Of a stretch of 64,000 bases of DNA, positions 10,925 to 22,094 are shown piece after piece. Source of the stretch: Coturnix japonica (Eukaryota; Chordata; Aves; Galliformes; Phasianidae). Position 1 is the stretch's first letter; every line of letters begins with the position of its first letter. A program made the translations under genes and the position numbers. The notes under the pieces were generated by a model that was not told the DNA's origin, did not search any database, and was given only the letters and a program-made list of their open reading frames with translations. The stretch spans positions 163,475 through 227,474 of the forward strand of contig NC_029531.1 in the NCBI RefSeq assembly GCF_001577835.2. The letters run 5' to 3'.

Positions 10925-11250
10925 TGGGAAGGGGTGAGGGGAGATGCCCAGCAGCAGAGTTCCCATGCAGGATGCAGCAGTTTTGCTGCCAGCACCAGGA
11001 AGCAGCTTCCTTTCCTTTCCCTGCTGGGAAATCACTCCTTTTTGCTGCCTTTCTTCATGCTTCTCACCCCAGTTTTGCACACTTCTTCCAGCTCACAGCA
11101 CACTTTGCATCCCCTCACAGATCACTTCTCCCTTCCTCACAACCAGTGGGTCCTGCCTGCCTGCAAAGCAGCTGCTCAGCTCTCCTTTGCAGCCCTTATT
11201 CCTACAGACCCCATGCAAAACCCACCTCCATCTCCATCCTTTCTTACTTC
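10925..11250. repeat. Inverted repeat arm left of B-NK
   Basis: The reverse complement of this segment matches 15440-15770 closely, for example GCAGCAGTTTTGCTGCC, GGGAAATCACTCCTTTTTGC and CAACCAGTGGGTCCTGCC. A further direct relative of the right arm lies at about 24740-24975. The two arms bracket B-NK and the unrecognised block behind it. I see no coding sense in the arm itself. Confidence 0.85.
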
Positions 11251-11605
11251 TTATGGGGATATTTAAGTGTACATAAGTTGTGATGACCCTGTTCCATGCT
11301 GCTTACCCCACAGCTCAGCACCGCGTCGCTCACTGCCACCGCTGAACCCAGAGTTGTTTCCATCCCTCAGAGAGCTGCAAGATGAGACATGGGCTGTGTC
11401 GCCCCAAAGGGAAAGGCTGCAGGGCTGCATCTACCCCGATTGGTTGTGTTGGTGTTTGGTTCTGTTGTTATCTGAAGGCAAAACCAAGACGACCAAGCAC
11501 AGCCAATGCCATTTCCTGGTAGTGGACACAGGTGGGTTGGTCAGAAAGCAAGAAGTTGCTGCAGGACTTGGTCATTTTGGGGCCGTTCTGGTGAACTTCT
11601 GAGCC

Positions 11606-14051
11606 ATGGATGAGGAAATGATGAACGCTGATGTAAGGCATCCTATGGGCTGTTGGTCTCCTGCTCAGCGGCAGCGCGGTAAGGGGTGCTTTGTGTGGTG
11701 GGTGCTCATTTCAGGCTGGGTTTGGGCTCTTGTTGTTTGGGTTGCGGGTGGATCCTGGCTGGTGTAGGGGAGAGAAGGAAGGGCTGGGGGAGAAGGAATC
11801 CTGGGAATGGCCAGAGGTGCGATGGTTTGGGGCCAAAATCATCCCAAATCAGGAAAGCCAATGTGAGCAAATGGAAGACGATGCATGAGATGGTGGCAAA
11901 CGCATCCTGGGTCCATGTAGCAGAAGGGCTGCGGAGATCCCAGTCCTGCCAGCCACCAGCTGTCCCAAAGCTGCCTGGTTTCCCAGGGTGTGGGTGCTGC
12001 AGAGCTTCCACAATGTGCTCTATGGGACCTGCAGGGCCTTCCCCACCTCCAAAGCCTCACATGGAGGCGATGTCCCTGTGTCCAACCCACCTCCAATGGG
12101 AGCCCATCCCGTGCTCCATGCTGCTGTCACTCCTCTGCACCACCTCCTTCCCCATTGGGCACCACTGGGAGCCACTGGGAAGGGTCTGGGCAGCCCAGAA
12201 CTGGAGGAAACCAAACATCCACCAACTTCTGCTCATACACGGCCTGGGAACCAATGGGAAGGGTCTGGGGACCCCATATTGTGGAGGAAGGGAAGCAGCC
12301 GTCAACTTCTGTGCCATCAGAGAAGCTTTATTAAGGAGAACTGACTTGGAAAATGTTATTAAATGCTTTAAATACGTGTTTTCTTAAGAACCAAATGTCA
12401 TTTTTCACACTGTTGGACTCCTCCAGGTCCTACCGTGTGCCCCCACTGGCACCAAATCCTCCTGAAGTCCTGCATGCTGGAGCTGCTGCTGCTGCTGCTG
12501 CTGGTGGTGGGGCTCAGCATGTGGGGTGAGTGACCAGATCCCAACCACATCCGCTGCACAGGAAACCAAAGCTCTTCTGAGCAGAAAACACCTTCTTTCT
12601 GCCCAAAGCCAGGTTGGGGCTTTGCAATGGGGTCGGGAATCCCAAAGCAGCACTCCATGAGAGATACACCACACACTTAAAGCTGGGTGGGGGATTAATG
12701 AAATGCTTGTATATGATTTTATATGACTGAATTGACTGAATGCAACTGGAACCAGAAAGGGTTTGCACTAGAGCTGGAGGATTCAAGCCGAACCCTGCTT
12801 GCTCTCCATGGGGTTGTCCCCATAGGGCCACGTCTCACCCCACTTTGTGCCCAAAAGTCTTTCAGCAAACATCCCCACCTCCAAGCGCTGCACTGCACTG
12901 CCCTGAGCCCAGCGAGAGGAACGGGATGGAGCTGAGTGGGAATCCCTCCATTGAGCAGTACTTCTGCCAACAGACATGGAACAGCTCTGCAGGTAATGGC
13001 CTTCCCAAGGAAATCCTCCTGGCTGGGATTTCTCACCACCAGGAGATGCTCACGGCTCTTTCTCTGCAGCCCCTGCTGCCTGCCTGCTCTGCCCCCAGTT
13101 CTGGAGGCTTTTAGGGGACCGATGCTACAGGCTTTCCATAGAAAAGGGGATCTGGACACGAGCTCAAAAGGAGTGTGAATATCAGCAGTCTCAGCTCGTG
13201 GTGCTCCAGAACGTGGCAGAAAGGGTCAGTATAGAGCACGGAACTGGATGGGACCTGAAAATGTGTGGGTTTGGTGGGAGAAAAGTGCTCTGGAGTGACT
13301 GGGTGTCAGCAGGAGGGTGAGTGTTTCCAAACCCAAATGGGGCTGAAGCATCAGCAGAGGGGTTGTGGTCTGGATTATGGCCTTTAGGGTTAGGGGTCAG
13401 CACATGGCAGTAGGCACATGGGGGTGGGGTCAGGCACACTGTGGTTGGGCTCGTTACTATATAAGAGCATCAGGGTTGAGGTTCGGGGTGGGCACATGGG
13501 GGTTGTGTCCCCTTCCCACCCTTCAAACAGGATGAGGGATGGAAGCAGAGCTCAGGTGGTCACAGCAGTGCCACCATCTTGGATTGAAGCCATTCCCACC
13601 CACTGAGCCTCCTCCAGAGCCAGGCAGCATTCCAAGCATGGCTGCTGTCTGCATCCCATCTGCTGGGGGTCCAACAAGGCAGACTTGGCGGCCCTGCACC
13701 CCACCAGCCCCTTGCAGAAGGATTTTGTTGCCATTTCCCAGGATGAGCTGAAGGCAATGGCAGGTGTGGGGAATCAGCCGGTGTGGATTGGATTACAAGT
13801 GTCCTGAAATGAATGGCAATGGGTGGACAAGTCGTCCTTCAACAGCACAGAGTGAGTGTTTGTGCAAGCATTGCCTGCCTCCTTCTGGTCGGGTGTTTTG
13901 GGTGCAAACAGCCTTATTTGGCAGCTTTGGTCACCTTCCCGTGGTGGAGAATCACTGCGGGACCTTCCAGAACAGCCAAGTGGAGGAGGATGACTGTAAC
14001 GGTGAACACAAGTGGGTCTGCCAGATGGAACCTTTACGTCTCCAGCCATAA
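11606..14051 (+). CDS. B-NK-like lectin receptor with a premature stop
   Basis: Six exons: 11606-11678, 12427-12525, 12858-12992, 13070-13224, 13742-13851, 13925-14051. They sum to 699 bases, 232 codons plus stop. Exon 1 is the cytoplasmic tail (MDEEMMNADVRHP). Exon 2 is the membrane segment, with a (CTG)n run coding leucines (LELLLLLLLVVGLSMW). Exon 3 is the stalk with one N-glycosylation site (NSS). Exons 4-6 are the lectin fold: FWRLLGDRCYRLS, WIGL, then ENHCGTF, DDCNGEHKWVC. A TGA at 13805-13807 in exon 5 stands where the copy at 22.9 kb has AGA, so the product would stop after 175 codons, before the last cysteines. The tail resembles an ITIM (xxYxxV) in which tyrosine is asparagine. The fold is nearest the KLRB1/NKR-P1 type, hence B-NK. 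I think it is a recent pseudogene or null allele. Confidence 0.75.
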
Positions 14052-14253
14052 CGTGTAGGAGATGGAGGGGAACGCAGCCCCTCACCCTGATGTGTGCCCA
14101 CCCCAAGAGCCCCAAGCATTGGGGTGAAGCTCTGCAATACGGCTCTGGAAGGAGTTTGGGGCGTGCAGAGCCCAGCACTGCCCGGGCACACGGGGGGACA
14201 TCACTGTATGCACTCATGCAATCAGCTCATCATCCTGTGTTATTTCTTGCCAT

Positions 14254-14259
14254 AATAAA
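14254..14259 (+). terminator. B-NK polyadenylation signal
   Basis: AATAAA occurs about 200 bases after the stop codon, in the AT-rich string CATAATAAATACATGAATAAA. The same string follows the B-NK copy at about 23370. Confidence 0.7.
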
Positions 14260-14288
14260 TACATGAATAAATAAATCAGGGCTGTTGT

Positions 14289-15160
14289 TCACACAGAATG
14301 CATCTGTTTGGCCCGTTCCCACTCTGCTTCATTTCCTTTGTCTTCCTGCAATAGGAAATCCATCTTGGAGGGGATGGGGACGCAGCCAGGATCATAGACG
14401 TGACCCTGAAGGAGCAGTGCCAGGTGTGGGGTGAGACCCATAGCAGTGAGCACAGGATCACTCATTTCTCTGCTCATGGTGAGGATGAGAGGGGGTTCAA
14501 CAGAAGCTCTCTCTTGGAGTTCCATATTTCTGTCCCATAATTAGGGAGAGTCCAATGGGAGAGAGTCCTTAATGATAGCTTGGCCACAGAATAGGGGAAA
14601 ATTGGGCCATTGAGATGCAAAGAGTAGAAAAGTGGGATTTATTGTTATTTTCCATCCTGCTAATGTTGTGGGAATGGGATGAACCAAGATGACTTAATGC
14701 CTTTGAAATGGTTGGGAAAGTTGAACATCGCCTGGTTTAGGGCACAACATTGGTGCCACCTTTAGTAGGATTGTGTCTTTGCTGCGGAAGCACCTCAAGA
14801 TTGTATGAAAACCCTGAAATCTCCCATTCTATACCCAAAATATTGGCACCCTCACCATGGGGATGCACGGTGGCACACCTGTATCACTTCCACCAGCAGC
14901 AGGAGGACAAGGACCTCCAGCACTACCCAGAAAGCAATGATGATCAGCTGCATGTGGGTCTTTTCCTTCTCACCCCTTTTGATTTGAACCTGGTCGAGCC
15001 GAGAGCAGATGTGATTTTGCTCTTTTCTCCCCCTTTTTGACTCTATTTATTTATTTATTTATTTATTTATTTTTTGCTGGGTACTCCACGTTACTCCATC
15101 AATACTGATATCCTTCATCTTGTGGTTCTCAGGATGGTTTTGTTGGACTCCTGTTTCCAT
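14289..15160 (-). other. Unrecognised minus-strand ORF block with a membrane segment (copy 1)
   Basis: I do not recognise this. On minus, in order: a short frame starting at 15160 (METGVQQNHPENHKMKDIS), a hydrophobic stretch at about 14950-14856 (LIIIAFWVVLEVLVLLLLVEV) ending at a GT donor (CCATGGTGAGG), and a 78-codon frame at 14525-14289 (containing LTMSREMSDPVLTAMGL and YDPGCVPIPSKMDFLLQ). The first two join in phase 0 at GATGGA|GTAACG and CATGCAG|CTG, which would give a type II membrane protein. All three stay open in the second copy at 23.4-24.5 kb. The acceptor is weak (purine-rich upstream), and a C-terminal fold is not seen. It may be a decayed lectin-like gene. Confidence 0.35.
15038..15073. 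repeat. (ATTT)n microsatellite, copy 1
   Basis: About eight TTTA units. The same repeat lies at 24352-24378 in the second cassette. Confidence 0.85.
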
Positions 15161-15439
15161 AGCAGACGTAGAAGTGTTGGGCCCATGCTGCTGTCTACCC
15201 GTTCTGCCCGTTCAGCCCTCGGAAATGAAAGCAGCAGGCAGGAAGGGAATTATAACAGCAGGCAGGTTTTGTTCACACTGCAACCACATCCTGGACCCTC
15301 CCCCTACAAAAATGGTTCTCCTTTTGTGCAAAGAAAGGTGAGGTTTTGGGACAGCACTCTAGAACTACTAGGGAGAGCTTCTTCTGAACCCTCTCCCATC
15401 CTCACCATGAGCAGAGAAATGAGTGATCCTGTGGTCATC

Positions 15440-15775
15440 CTTCGCCAATGGAAGAAAGGATGGAGATGGAGGTGGGTTTTGCACGGGGTCTGTGGGAATA
15501 AGGACTGCAAAGGAGAGCTGAGCAGCTGCTTTGCAGGCAGGCAGGACCCACTGGTTGTGAGGGAGGGAGAAGTGATATGTGAGGGGATGCAGAGTGTGCT
15601 GTGAGCTGGAAGAAGTGTGCAAAACGGGGGTGAGAAGCATGAAGAAAGGCAGCAAAAAGGAGTGATTTCCCAGCAGGGAAAGGAGGGGAAGCTGCTTCCT
15701 GGTGCTGGCAGCAAAACTGCTGCGTCCTGCATGGGAACTCTGCTGCTGGGCATCTTCCCTCACCCTGTTGAACCA
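15440..15775. repeat. Inverted repeat arm right of B-NK
   Basis: This is the reverse complement of 10925-11250. Just left of it (15365-15440) is an inverted copy of 14450-14525, containing ACCATGAGCAGAGAAATGAG. Nested inverted copies thus surround the unrecognised minus-strand block. Confidence 0.85.
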
Positions 15776-15784
15776 GAGCTGCTA

Positions 15785-16450
15785 GTTCTTCATGCTCTGC
15801 TTTGCGTAACTTACCAATAACCAGAGCAGGACCAATAACTGCATACAGACACCATTGTGGTGAAGCAGTTAAATGGTGAAGCAACACCTGCCTTCAACAT
15901 CTTGGAAACCATGTGAATGGGCAAGGAAGAAAAAAATCTATAGCTGCCCTATTGTGGTGGACTGTGTGTCTGATGTTACCCACACCTATCAAATGCTCTG
16001 ACAGCACCTGTGTCGTAGCATTTTCCTGCTTGTCAGACCAACATGCCAAAGCTTAAGGCAGTCCACTATGACTGGATCATGCACGGCTCGGGGTAGATCA
16101 GAGCGCTCAGTTGCTTTAATCTGTCGATCTGAGCAGAGGACCCTGTGCCACTCAAGTGCATTCAGTGTCCAAGGCGATCTCAGCCCCTTCTTTTCGATAG
16201 CCTCTATCAGCCGAGCAACCACTTTCAGCTGCCAAAGGGACCAACTGGAGCCTGGGGCATGACTGACTGGAACCCGTATAACAGTAACAGGAAATGCGTC
16301 CGCCACCGCAGGAGAAGACAGCCTTCTCTTCTCAGTAGCTTCCCTTATCTTTGACCAATCTGTGACTTGATCACGCCTATCCTCCCCGCCACAACAGGTG
16401 AAGCAACACCCACAATACGCGCCATTTTGAGGAAGGGCCACATCTTCCTG
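15785..16450 (-). mobile_element. Alpharetrovirus-like (EAV-type) fossil, short copy
   Basis: A broken remnant on the minus strand. It holds a piece matching the terminal repeat of the copy at 25.1 kb (15785-15885), a short env-like piece, and a gag-like piece (16450-16000) with LTDW-like and DLPRAVHDPVIVDC motifs typical of avian leukosis-type gag. It is a fossil with several breaks and no recognisable polymerase. It occupies the same place relative to the BG gene as the longer copy at 25.07-26.57 kb, so the insertion predates the duplication of this cassette. Confidence 0.75.
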
Positions 16451-16554
16451 CTTTTGCTCTTTCCCCTTTTTTCCCCCACTCTCAGGATGAAGTGAAGGAA
16501 TACAGAGGAGGATACATCGGTTGCCAAGGATCTCCTACAGTTTCTTCCTGCCTT

Positions 16555-16790
16555 CCCAAACTTTTTCCCCATCTTCTTTCCAAATCTTCTTCCCCTTCTT
16601 CTCCTTCATCTCCTTCACCATCTCCTTCTCCATTTCATTCTCCAACTCATTTCTGAGTCTTCTTTTCTCATCGTTTAACCATTTTTTATCCATCTTCTAC
16701 TCCATCATCATCATTCTCCATCATCTCCTTCTCTGTCTCCTTCCTCTCTCTCCTTTCCCCAACTCCTTCCCTCCTCCTCTCCTCCAGCAC
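16555..16790. promoter_or_regulatory. CT-rich 5' leader in front of BG-a exon 1
   Basis: A pyrimidine-rich stretch (CTTCTTCCCCTTCTTCTCC, CATCTCCTTC units) ends in CTCCAGCACAG just before the ATG. The same leader stands before all six plus-strand BG copies except BG-c, where it is damaged. It probably holds the last 5' untranslated exon and its acceptor. Confidence 0.5.
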
Positions 16791-16792
16791 AG

Positions 16793-18441
16793 ATGGGCTT
16801 CACATCAGGCTGCAACCACCCCAGTTTCTCCCATCCCTGGAAGACCCGCCTGGCTCATCTTCTGGCTCTGCACCTCCTCCATCTGGGATCAGGTAGGGGT
16901 CCTGTGGGGCTGCTGTGCCTGGCACAGGTGTTGCTGTGGGGCTGGGAAGCAGCTGTGGGGCAGGGAGTACCAAAGCCCAGCACCCAGCCCTACTTGGGTT
17001 TCGCTTTTACTTTGGTTCTTTCATGAAACATATGATTTTGGGTAGAATTTCTGTCCCTTTTCCACCTCCACCACACGTTGTGAGTGGGCACCCACTCCCA
17101 TGAATCCTTTCCCACTCCTTCTTGCTCCCTCTCCAGTGCTTTGACATGGGATGGAGTACACACCGACTCACCCTGTGCTGCTCCATGCCTCACGTTCACA
17201 CAGCAACCATCTCACCATCTCTCTGTGTCCTTCTCATTGCCCAGCCCAGTTCAGGGTGGTGGCACCAAACCATCGTGTCTCTGCCATCGTGGGACAGGAC
17301 GTTGTGCTGCGCTGTCTTTTGTCCCCATGCAAGGATGCTTGGAGCTCAGACATCAGATGGGTCCAGCACCGGTCTGCTGGTCTCGTGCACCACTACCAAA
17401 ATGGATTGGACCTGGAGCAGATGGATGAATATAAAGGGAGGACAGAACTGCTCAGGGATGGCCTGTCTGATGGAAACCTGGATCTGCTCATCACTGCAGT
17501 GACGTCTGCCGATAGTGGGTCCTATATCTGCACTGTGCAAGACTTTGATGGCTATGCATATGCTGTGGTGAAGCTGGAGGTGTCAGGTCAGTTTCTGGGG
17601 TGTCCATGGAGGGAGAGCTGACTTTGAACATACAGCCTTTGGAAGGGGTCTGTGCTAAATTACCCCATGAGATGCTGGAGTTGAAACAGGTGCACGGTGT
17701 GATTTGGGGATGGATCCGCATGGATGAGATGGCTGGGTTGGGCTTGTGAGATGGGTTAATTCGTGTCCCTGTTGCAGTTGGCACCCAATGCTGAGCTGCT
17801 CCTCCAGCTGTGCCAAGCTGGGGGCGCTGCCGTTGTGCGTCACTGCTCCCTGGTTGCTGCCCCTTTGGGTTCCCTGGTCACCCAAGTCTGAGTCTTTCTT
17901 TTCCACTTATGGGAATGAAAAAGGAACCCTTTTCCTGTTGCATTTTCCAGATCCTTTTTGTGAGAATGAAGGACCCTGGAAGGTGGCTCTGGCTGTGGTC
18001 ATCATACTTCTGGTTGGGTCAGCTTTATTCAACATTTTTCTCTATAGAAAGCAAGGTGAGCTGAGAGCAGAGGGGACGGAGCACAGGGAGGTGTTCTGCA
18101 GTGACAGGGGTGGTTGGGGTGGTGCTGAGCTCTGCTCCATGGAGCTACACAGGAGGAGGAAGGGGGATTTTTCCTAAGATTTTCATGTTGCTCATTTAAT
18201 AATGTTTTCCTTTCTTTTGGGAATGAAGGAAGGGGTAAAAGGAGAGGATTAATAGGATAAGAATGTGGCTGGACCATGGGGCAGGTGGAAAGGTCCAGAA
18301 CCTCTGGAGTCATCCCAACAAACCAAGCTGCCCCACTGACCACCTCTTCCTCTGCTTTGTTTTCCAGCGGCACAGAGCAGAGAGCACAGAGCAGAGAGTG
18401 AGTCCTCCCAGCCCCTTCCACCACTTTCCAATAATCTTTGA
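16793..18441 (+). CDS. BG-a: BG (butyrophilin-family) receptor lacking the heptad array
   Basis: BG proteins are disulphide-linked dimers with one Ig-V domain, a membrane segment and a coiled-coil tail. Exons: 16793-16892 (signal peptide, MGFTSGCNHPSFSHPWKTRL), 17245-17586 (Ig-V, 342 bases, VVLRCLLSP to SGSYICTVQDFDGY), 17951-18055 (membrane, DPFCENEGPWKVALAVV), 18368-18397 (30-base version of the first heptad exon). All are open and in phase 1. No more heptad exons follow, because an ERVL fossil begins at about 18550. If the last donor is not used, the frame runs on to a TGA at 18439-18441, giving a short tail. Either a truncated gene or a short-tailed receptor. Confidence 0.8.
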
Positions 18442-18545
18442 ATATTTATTACCATCTTTCTATTATTTTGCCTTACAATAATCTTTGAATATTTATTAGT
18501 AACTTTGTATTATTCTACCTTACAATAATCTTTGGGTATCTGTTT
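18420..18545. repeat. AT-rich tandem repeat behind BG-a
   Basis: Units of about 46 bases around ACAATAATCTTTGAATATTT and ACCATCTTTCTATTATTTTGCC. The same repeat lies behind BG-b (28345-28625) and BG-c (33700-33885), each time directly before the ERVL fossil. Confidence 0.85.
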
Positions 18546-18549
18546 CCAA

Positions 18550-21500
18550 AACATGTAACATGAGCCTATTTGTCTGCCAAAGCCACACTAGATCACTAAT
18601 GTGAAACAGTATAGACTCCCGGTGGGCAAGAGGAAATAATGAAAACGGTGCAGGAATTAGAAAGAATTATAAGGCCTGCACATAGCCCATATAATTCCCC
18701 AATATGGCCAGTGCGGAAGTTGGATGGAACGTGGAGAATGACAGTAGATTATAGAGAACTGAATAAGGTCACACCGACTATTCATGTGGCTGTACCCAAT
18801 ATTGCCTCCCTAATGGACACACTAAGTAGAGAAATACCATTGTGTCCTAGATTTAGCAAATGCATTCTTCAGTATTCCGATAAGTGAAGAATCACAAGAT
18901 CAGTTTGCATTTACATGAGAAGGCAGGCAGTGGACTTTTCAGGTCCTACCACAAGGGTACATGCACTCTCCCACCTATTGTCATAATTTGGTGGTGCGTG
19001 ACCTGGCTAATTGGGAGAAACCGGATAACGTCTATTTATATCATTATATTGACGATCTCCTGTTGACATCTGACTCATTAGAGGCAGTGGGAGAAGCAGC
19101 AGATTTGTTAACAGCTTATCTGCAGAAAAGAGGATGGGCTATAAACCAACAGAACGTTCAAGGTTATCTGTGAAATTCCTGGGAGTACTTAGGTCTGGGA
19201 AAACCAAAGTACTACCCAGTGTGGTGATAGACAAAGTCCAGGCTTTTCCAGTCCCTACAACATCAAAGCAGCTGCAGGAATTCTTGGGTATACTGGGATA
19301 CTGGTGCTCCTTTATACCTCATTTAGTGCAGCTGCTGAGACCATTATATAAACTTACAAAGAAGTGGCAGTCATGGGACTGGGGAAGGTTGAACAGGATG
19401 CTTTCCAACAGGCAAAACTGGCGGTTAAACAAGCTCAGGTACTGGGTATATCTGATCTTACCCTCCCAGCTGAATTAGATGTTCATGTTACTCAGGATGG
19501 TTTTGGCTGCGGCCTGTGGCAATGCCAGAGTTCTGTTCGGACCTCTGTTGGATTTTGGTCTCAGGTTTGGCACAGAGCAGAAGTAAGTTTTAGCATGATC
19601 GAAAAACATTTCTTGGCTGCCTATTGGGCATTACAAGCACTAGAGCCGATAACCCAAACAGCAGAGGTTATAGTTAAAACTACTTTGCCAATCCACTTGT
19701 GGGTAAGGGATCTGACCCTCCTCCCTAAAACAGGGGTGGCCCAAGCACAAATGGTAGCACGATGAGCTGTCTATCTCAACCAGAGAAGTAGTCTGTCTTC
19801 ATCACTGCTGAAAGAAGAATGACAAAAAATCCTAGGCCCAGTAACATATCATAGCGACACACACCAAAAGAAACGACGATCGCTCCACCAGAGAAAAGTC
19901 CCGTTCTGTAAGGAAGATATCCTATTCCTGATGATGCCTGGTACATAGATGGATTCAGCAAAGGCAACCCAAGCAAGTGGCGAGCAATAGCATACCATCC
20001 CTCTCCTTAGACAATTTGGTTTGATGAGGGGGATGGTCAGGGCAGCCAATGGGCAGAACTGTGAGCTGTGTGGATGGTTATAACCAAGGAACCCGGTGAT
20101 GGTATCCTGAACATCTGCACAGATAGCTGGGCTGTGTACCGGGGGCTCACTCTTTGGATTATGCAGTGGGCCACCCAGGGATGGACTATCCACACCTGAC
20201 TAATCTGGGGTTAAGACATGTGGTTAGACATATGGAATGCAGTCAAACACTGCACAGTACGTGTCTACCATGTCTCTGTTCATCAACCCCTGCAGTCACT
20301 GGGAAATGATGAAGCTGACACACTGGCACGAATACGATGGATTAAGAATTCGCAGTCTGAAAACACTGCCCGTTGGTTACATCAGAAGCTACGGCATGCT
20401 GGACAAAAGATAATGTGGGCAGCCGCTAAAGCATGGGGGCTGCCTGTACAACTATCTGATATTGCCCAAGCATGTCAAGATTGCGGTGCTTGCTCAAAGA
20501 TGAGACCGAGACCGTTGCCTAAAACAACAGCCCACATTGCTAGAGGATATAGACCTCTCCAAATATGACAAGTTGATTACATTGGGCCCCTCCCTTGGTC
20601 TGAGGGGGCAAGATATGCCCTGACCCACTTTTATACTGAAAGTGGGCTGCTGCAAGCCTATCCGTTGCCAAAAGCAAATCAGGCATATACCATCAAGGCA
20701 CTTACTAAACTGAAGTCTGCGTATGGGACAGCTCAAGTTATCAAAAGCAACCAAGGGACTCATTTTACTGGTGCAATGATACGGTGCTGGGCAGAAAAGA
20801 ACAACATCGAATGGCGATTCCACCTACCATATAATCCAACTGGGGCAGGCCTTATTGAATGCTATAATGGTATTCTCAAGACTGCCCTGAAGACAGACTC
20901 CCAGTCCATGCAGGGGTGGACAAAAAGACTAGATGAAATGCTGTGGGACCTAACTGAAAGACCTCGAGATGGCAGACCCAGTGCCCTGAAAATGCTACAG
21001 ACAATATGGGCCACCCCTCTTAGGATCCAAATTAAGGGGAACTGATAATCAGGGAAAACCCCGGCTTGGTAATGAAAATAATCTTCTGCTCCCTGCCCCT
21101 GAGAATTTAGAACCAGGAATCCATAAGATAAATTGGCCCTGGAAGGTGCAGGTAGGACCCAAGTGGTGTGGCCTACTTGCACCTTGGGGGAGATTATTGG
21201 AGGTGGGAGGTTGGGTAGCCACCTCGGTGATAGGTACGTGGTTACTGACATTGTGGTCAATGCTCCAATCTTCATTGCCAAAGGGACACCTATCATGTCC
21301 CTATGGCAGATTAAGATGCCTCCTTTGGTACCAGATATAGTTCAACAACCACAAATATCTGGCGAAAGGGTATGGTATTGGCTACCAGGGGATAACCCGG
21401 TACAAGCTGAAGTATTGACCCAAGATAAGAATACGGCCTGTATCTTGCCCTGGAAGGTGGTCCTTCCCCTCTTGGTGCCTTTGAAACATTTACACTACTC

Positions 21501-22090
21501 TCCCTGAGTCTCTGAGTGTCTAGGATTACCAGAGGATGATTCGCTTGGGACTGATGAAACACAAATAGACTTGCACCTCACGATGGCTTGTCTCCAGTGA
21601 CAGCAGTCAAGCACTGGCCCACGGAAGACTGTGAATCTCCATCAAATCATCACTCAAATTATATCAACGTCATTGCAATAGGAAATTGCATCAGTGTCGC
21701 GTTGAATCTCTGTAATAAGGGAAACCTCACCATTGGTTCAAGTTGTGAATGGGTGGAGTGTATGGGAAACTGGTAATTGCAGGCTGAACCTCTGATTAAT
21801 CAGCTGAGACGAGTGTTGGGTCAGCTGTGGGAGCACAGGTGAGAGTAATTCAGCTGTGTTCCTGGAAGGGTGGAGCTGGACTCCATCTCTTCTAGGCCTC
21901 ATTTAAGGGCTGACCACCACTACAGCAGCATCTTTTGGAGACTGCTCCTTGGTGGAGATAGCTTCAGCATTTCCCAGTGAAAGCATTAATATCAGTGAGT
22001 TTTTCCTTATAAATAACATTTTGAAAATCTGTTGCCATCTCTGCTGCCATCTCTGCTGCCATCTCTGTTGCCATCTTTATTTTATTCCAC
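18550..22090 (+). mobile_element. ERVL-like (class III) endogenous retrovirus fossil A
   Basis: A broken fossil in plus orientation. It starts inside a region matching the end of the protease part of copies B and C, then shows reverse transcriptase (SPYNSPIWPVRK, YIDDLLLTSD), RNase H, integrase (zinc-binding part about 20.4 kb, core about 20.6-21.0 kb) and a stretch ending near 21.5 kb. Non-coding, possibly terminal-repeat sequence follows up to about 22.09 kb. It has many breaks. The TWRMTVDYRELNKV block is typical of ERVL/spuma-related polymerase. It is the only one of the three copies that still has the integrase end. The right end abuts the B-NK copy. Confidence 0.75.
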
Positions 22091-22094
22091 TTTA

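Noticed and set aside
11307-11363. Candidate first exon for B-lec on minus (METTLGSAVAVSDAVLSCG, then a GT donor)
   Set aside because: It would place B-lec and B-NK head to head over a shared promoter, but it ends in phase 0 while the B-lec membrane exon needs phase 1.
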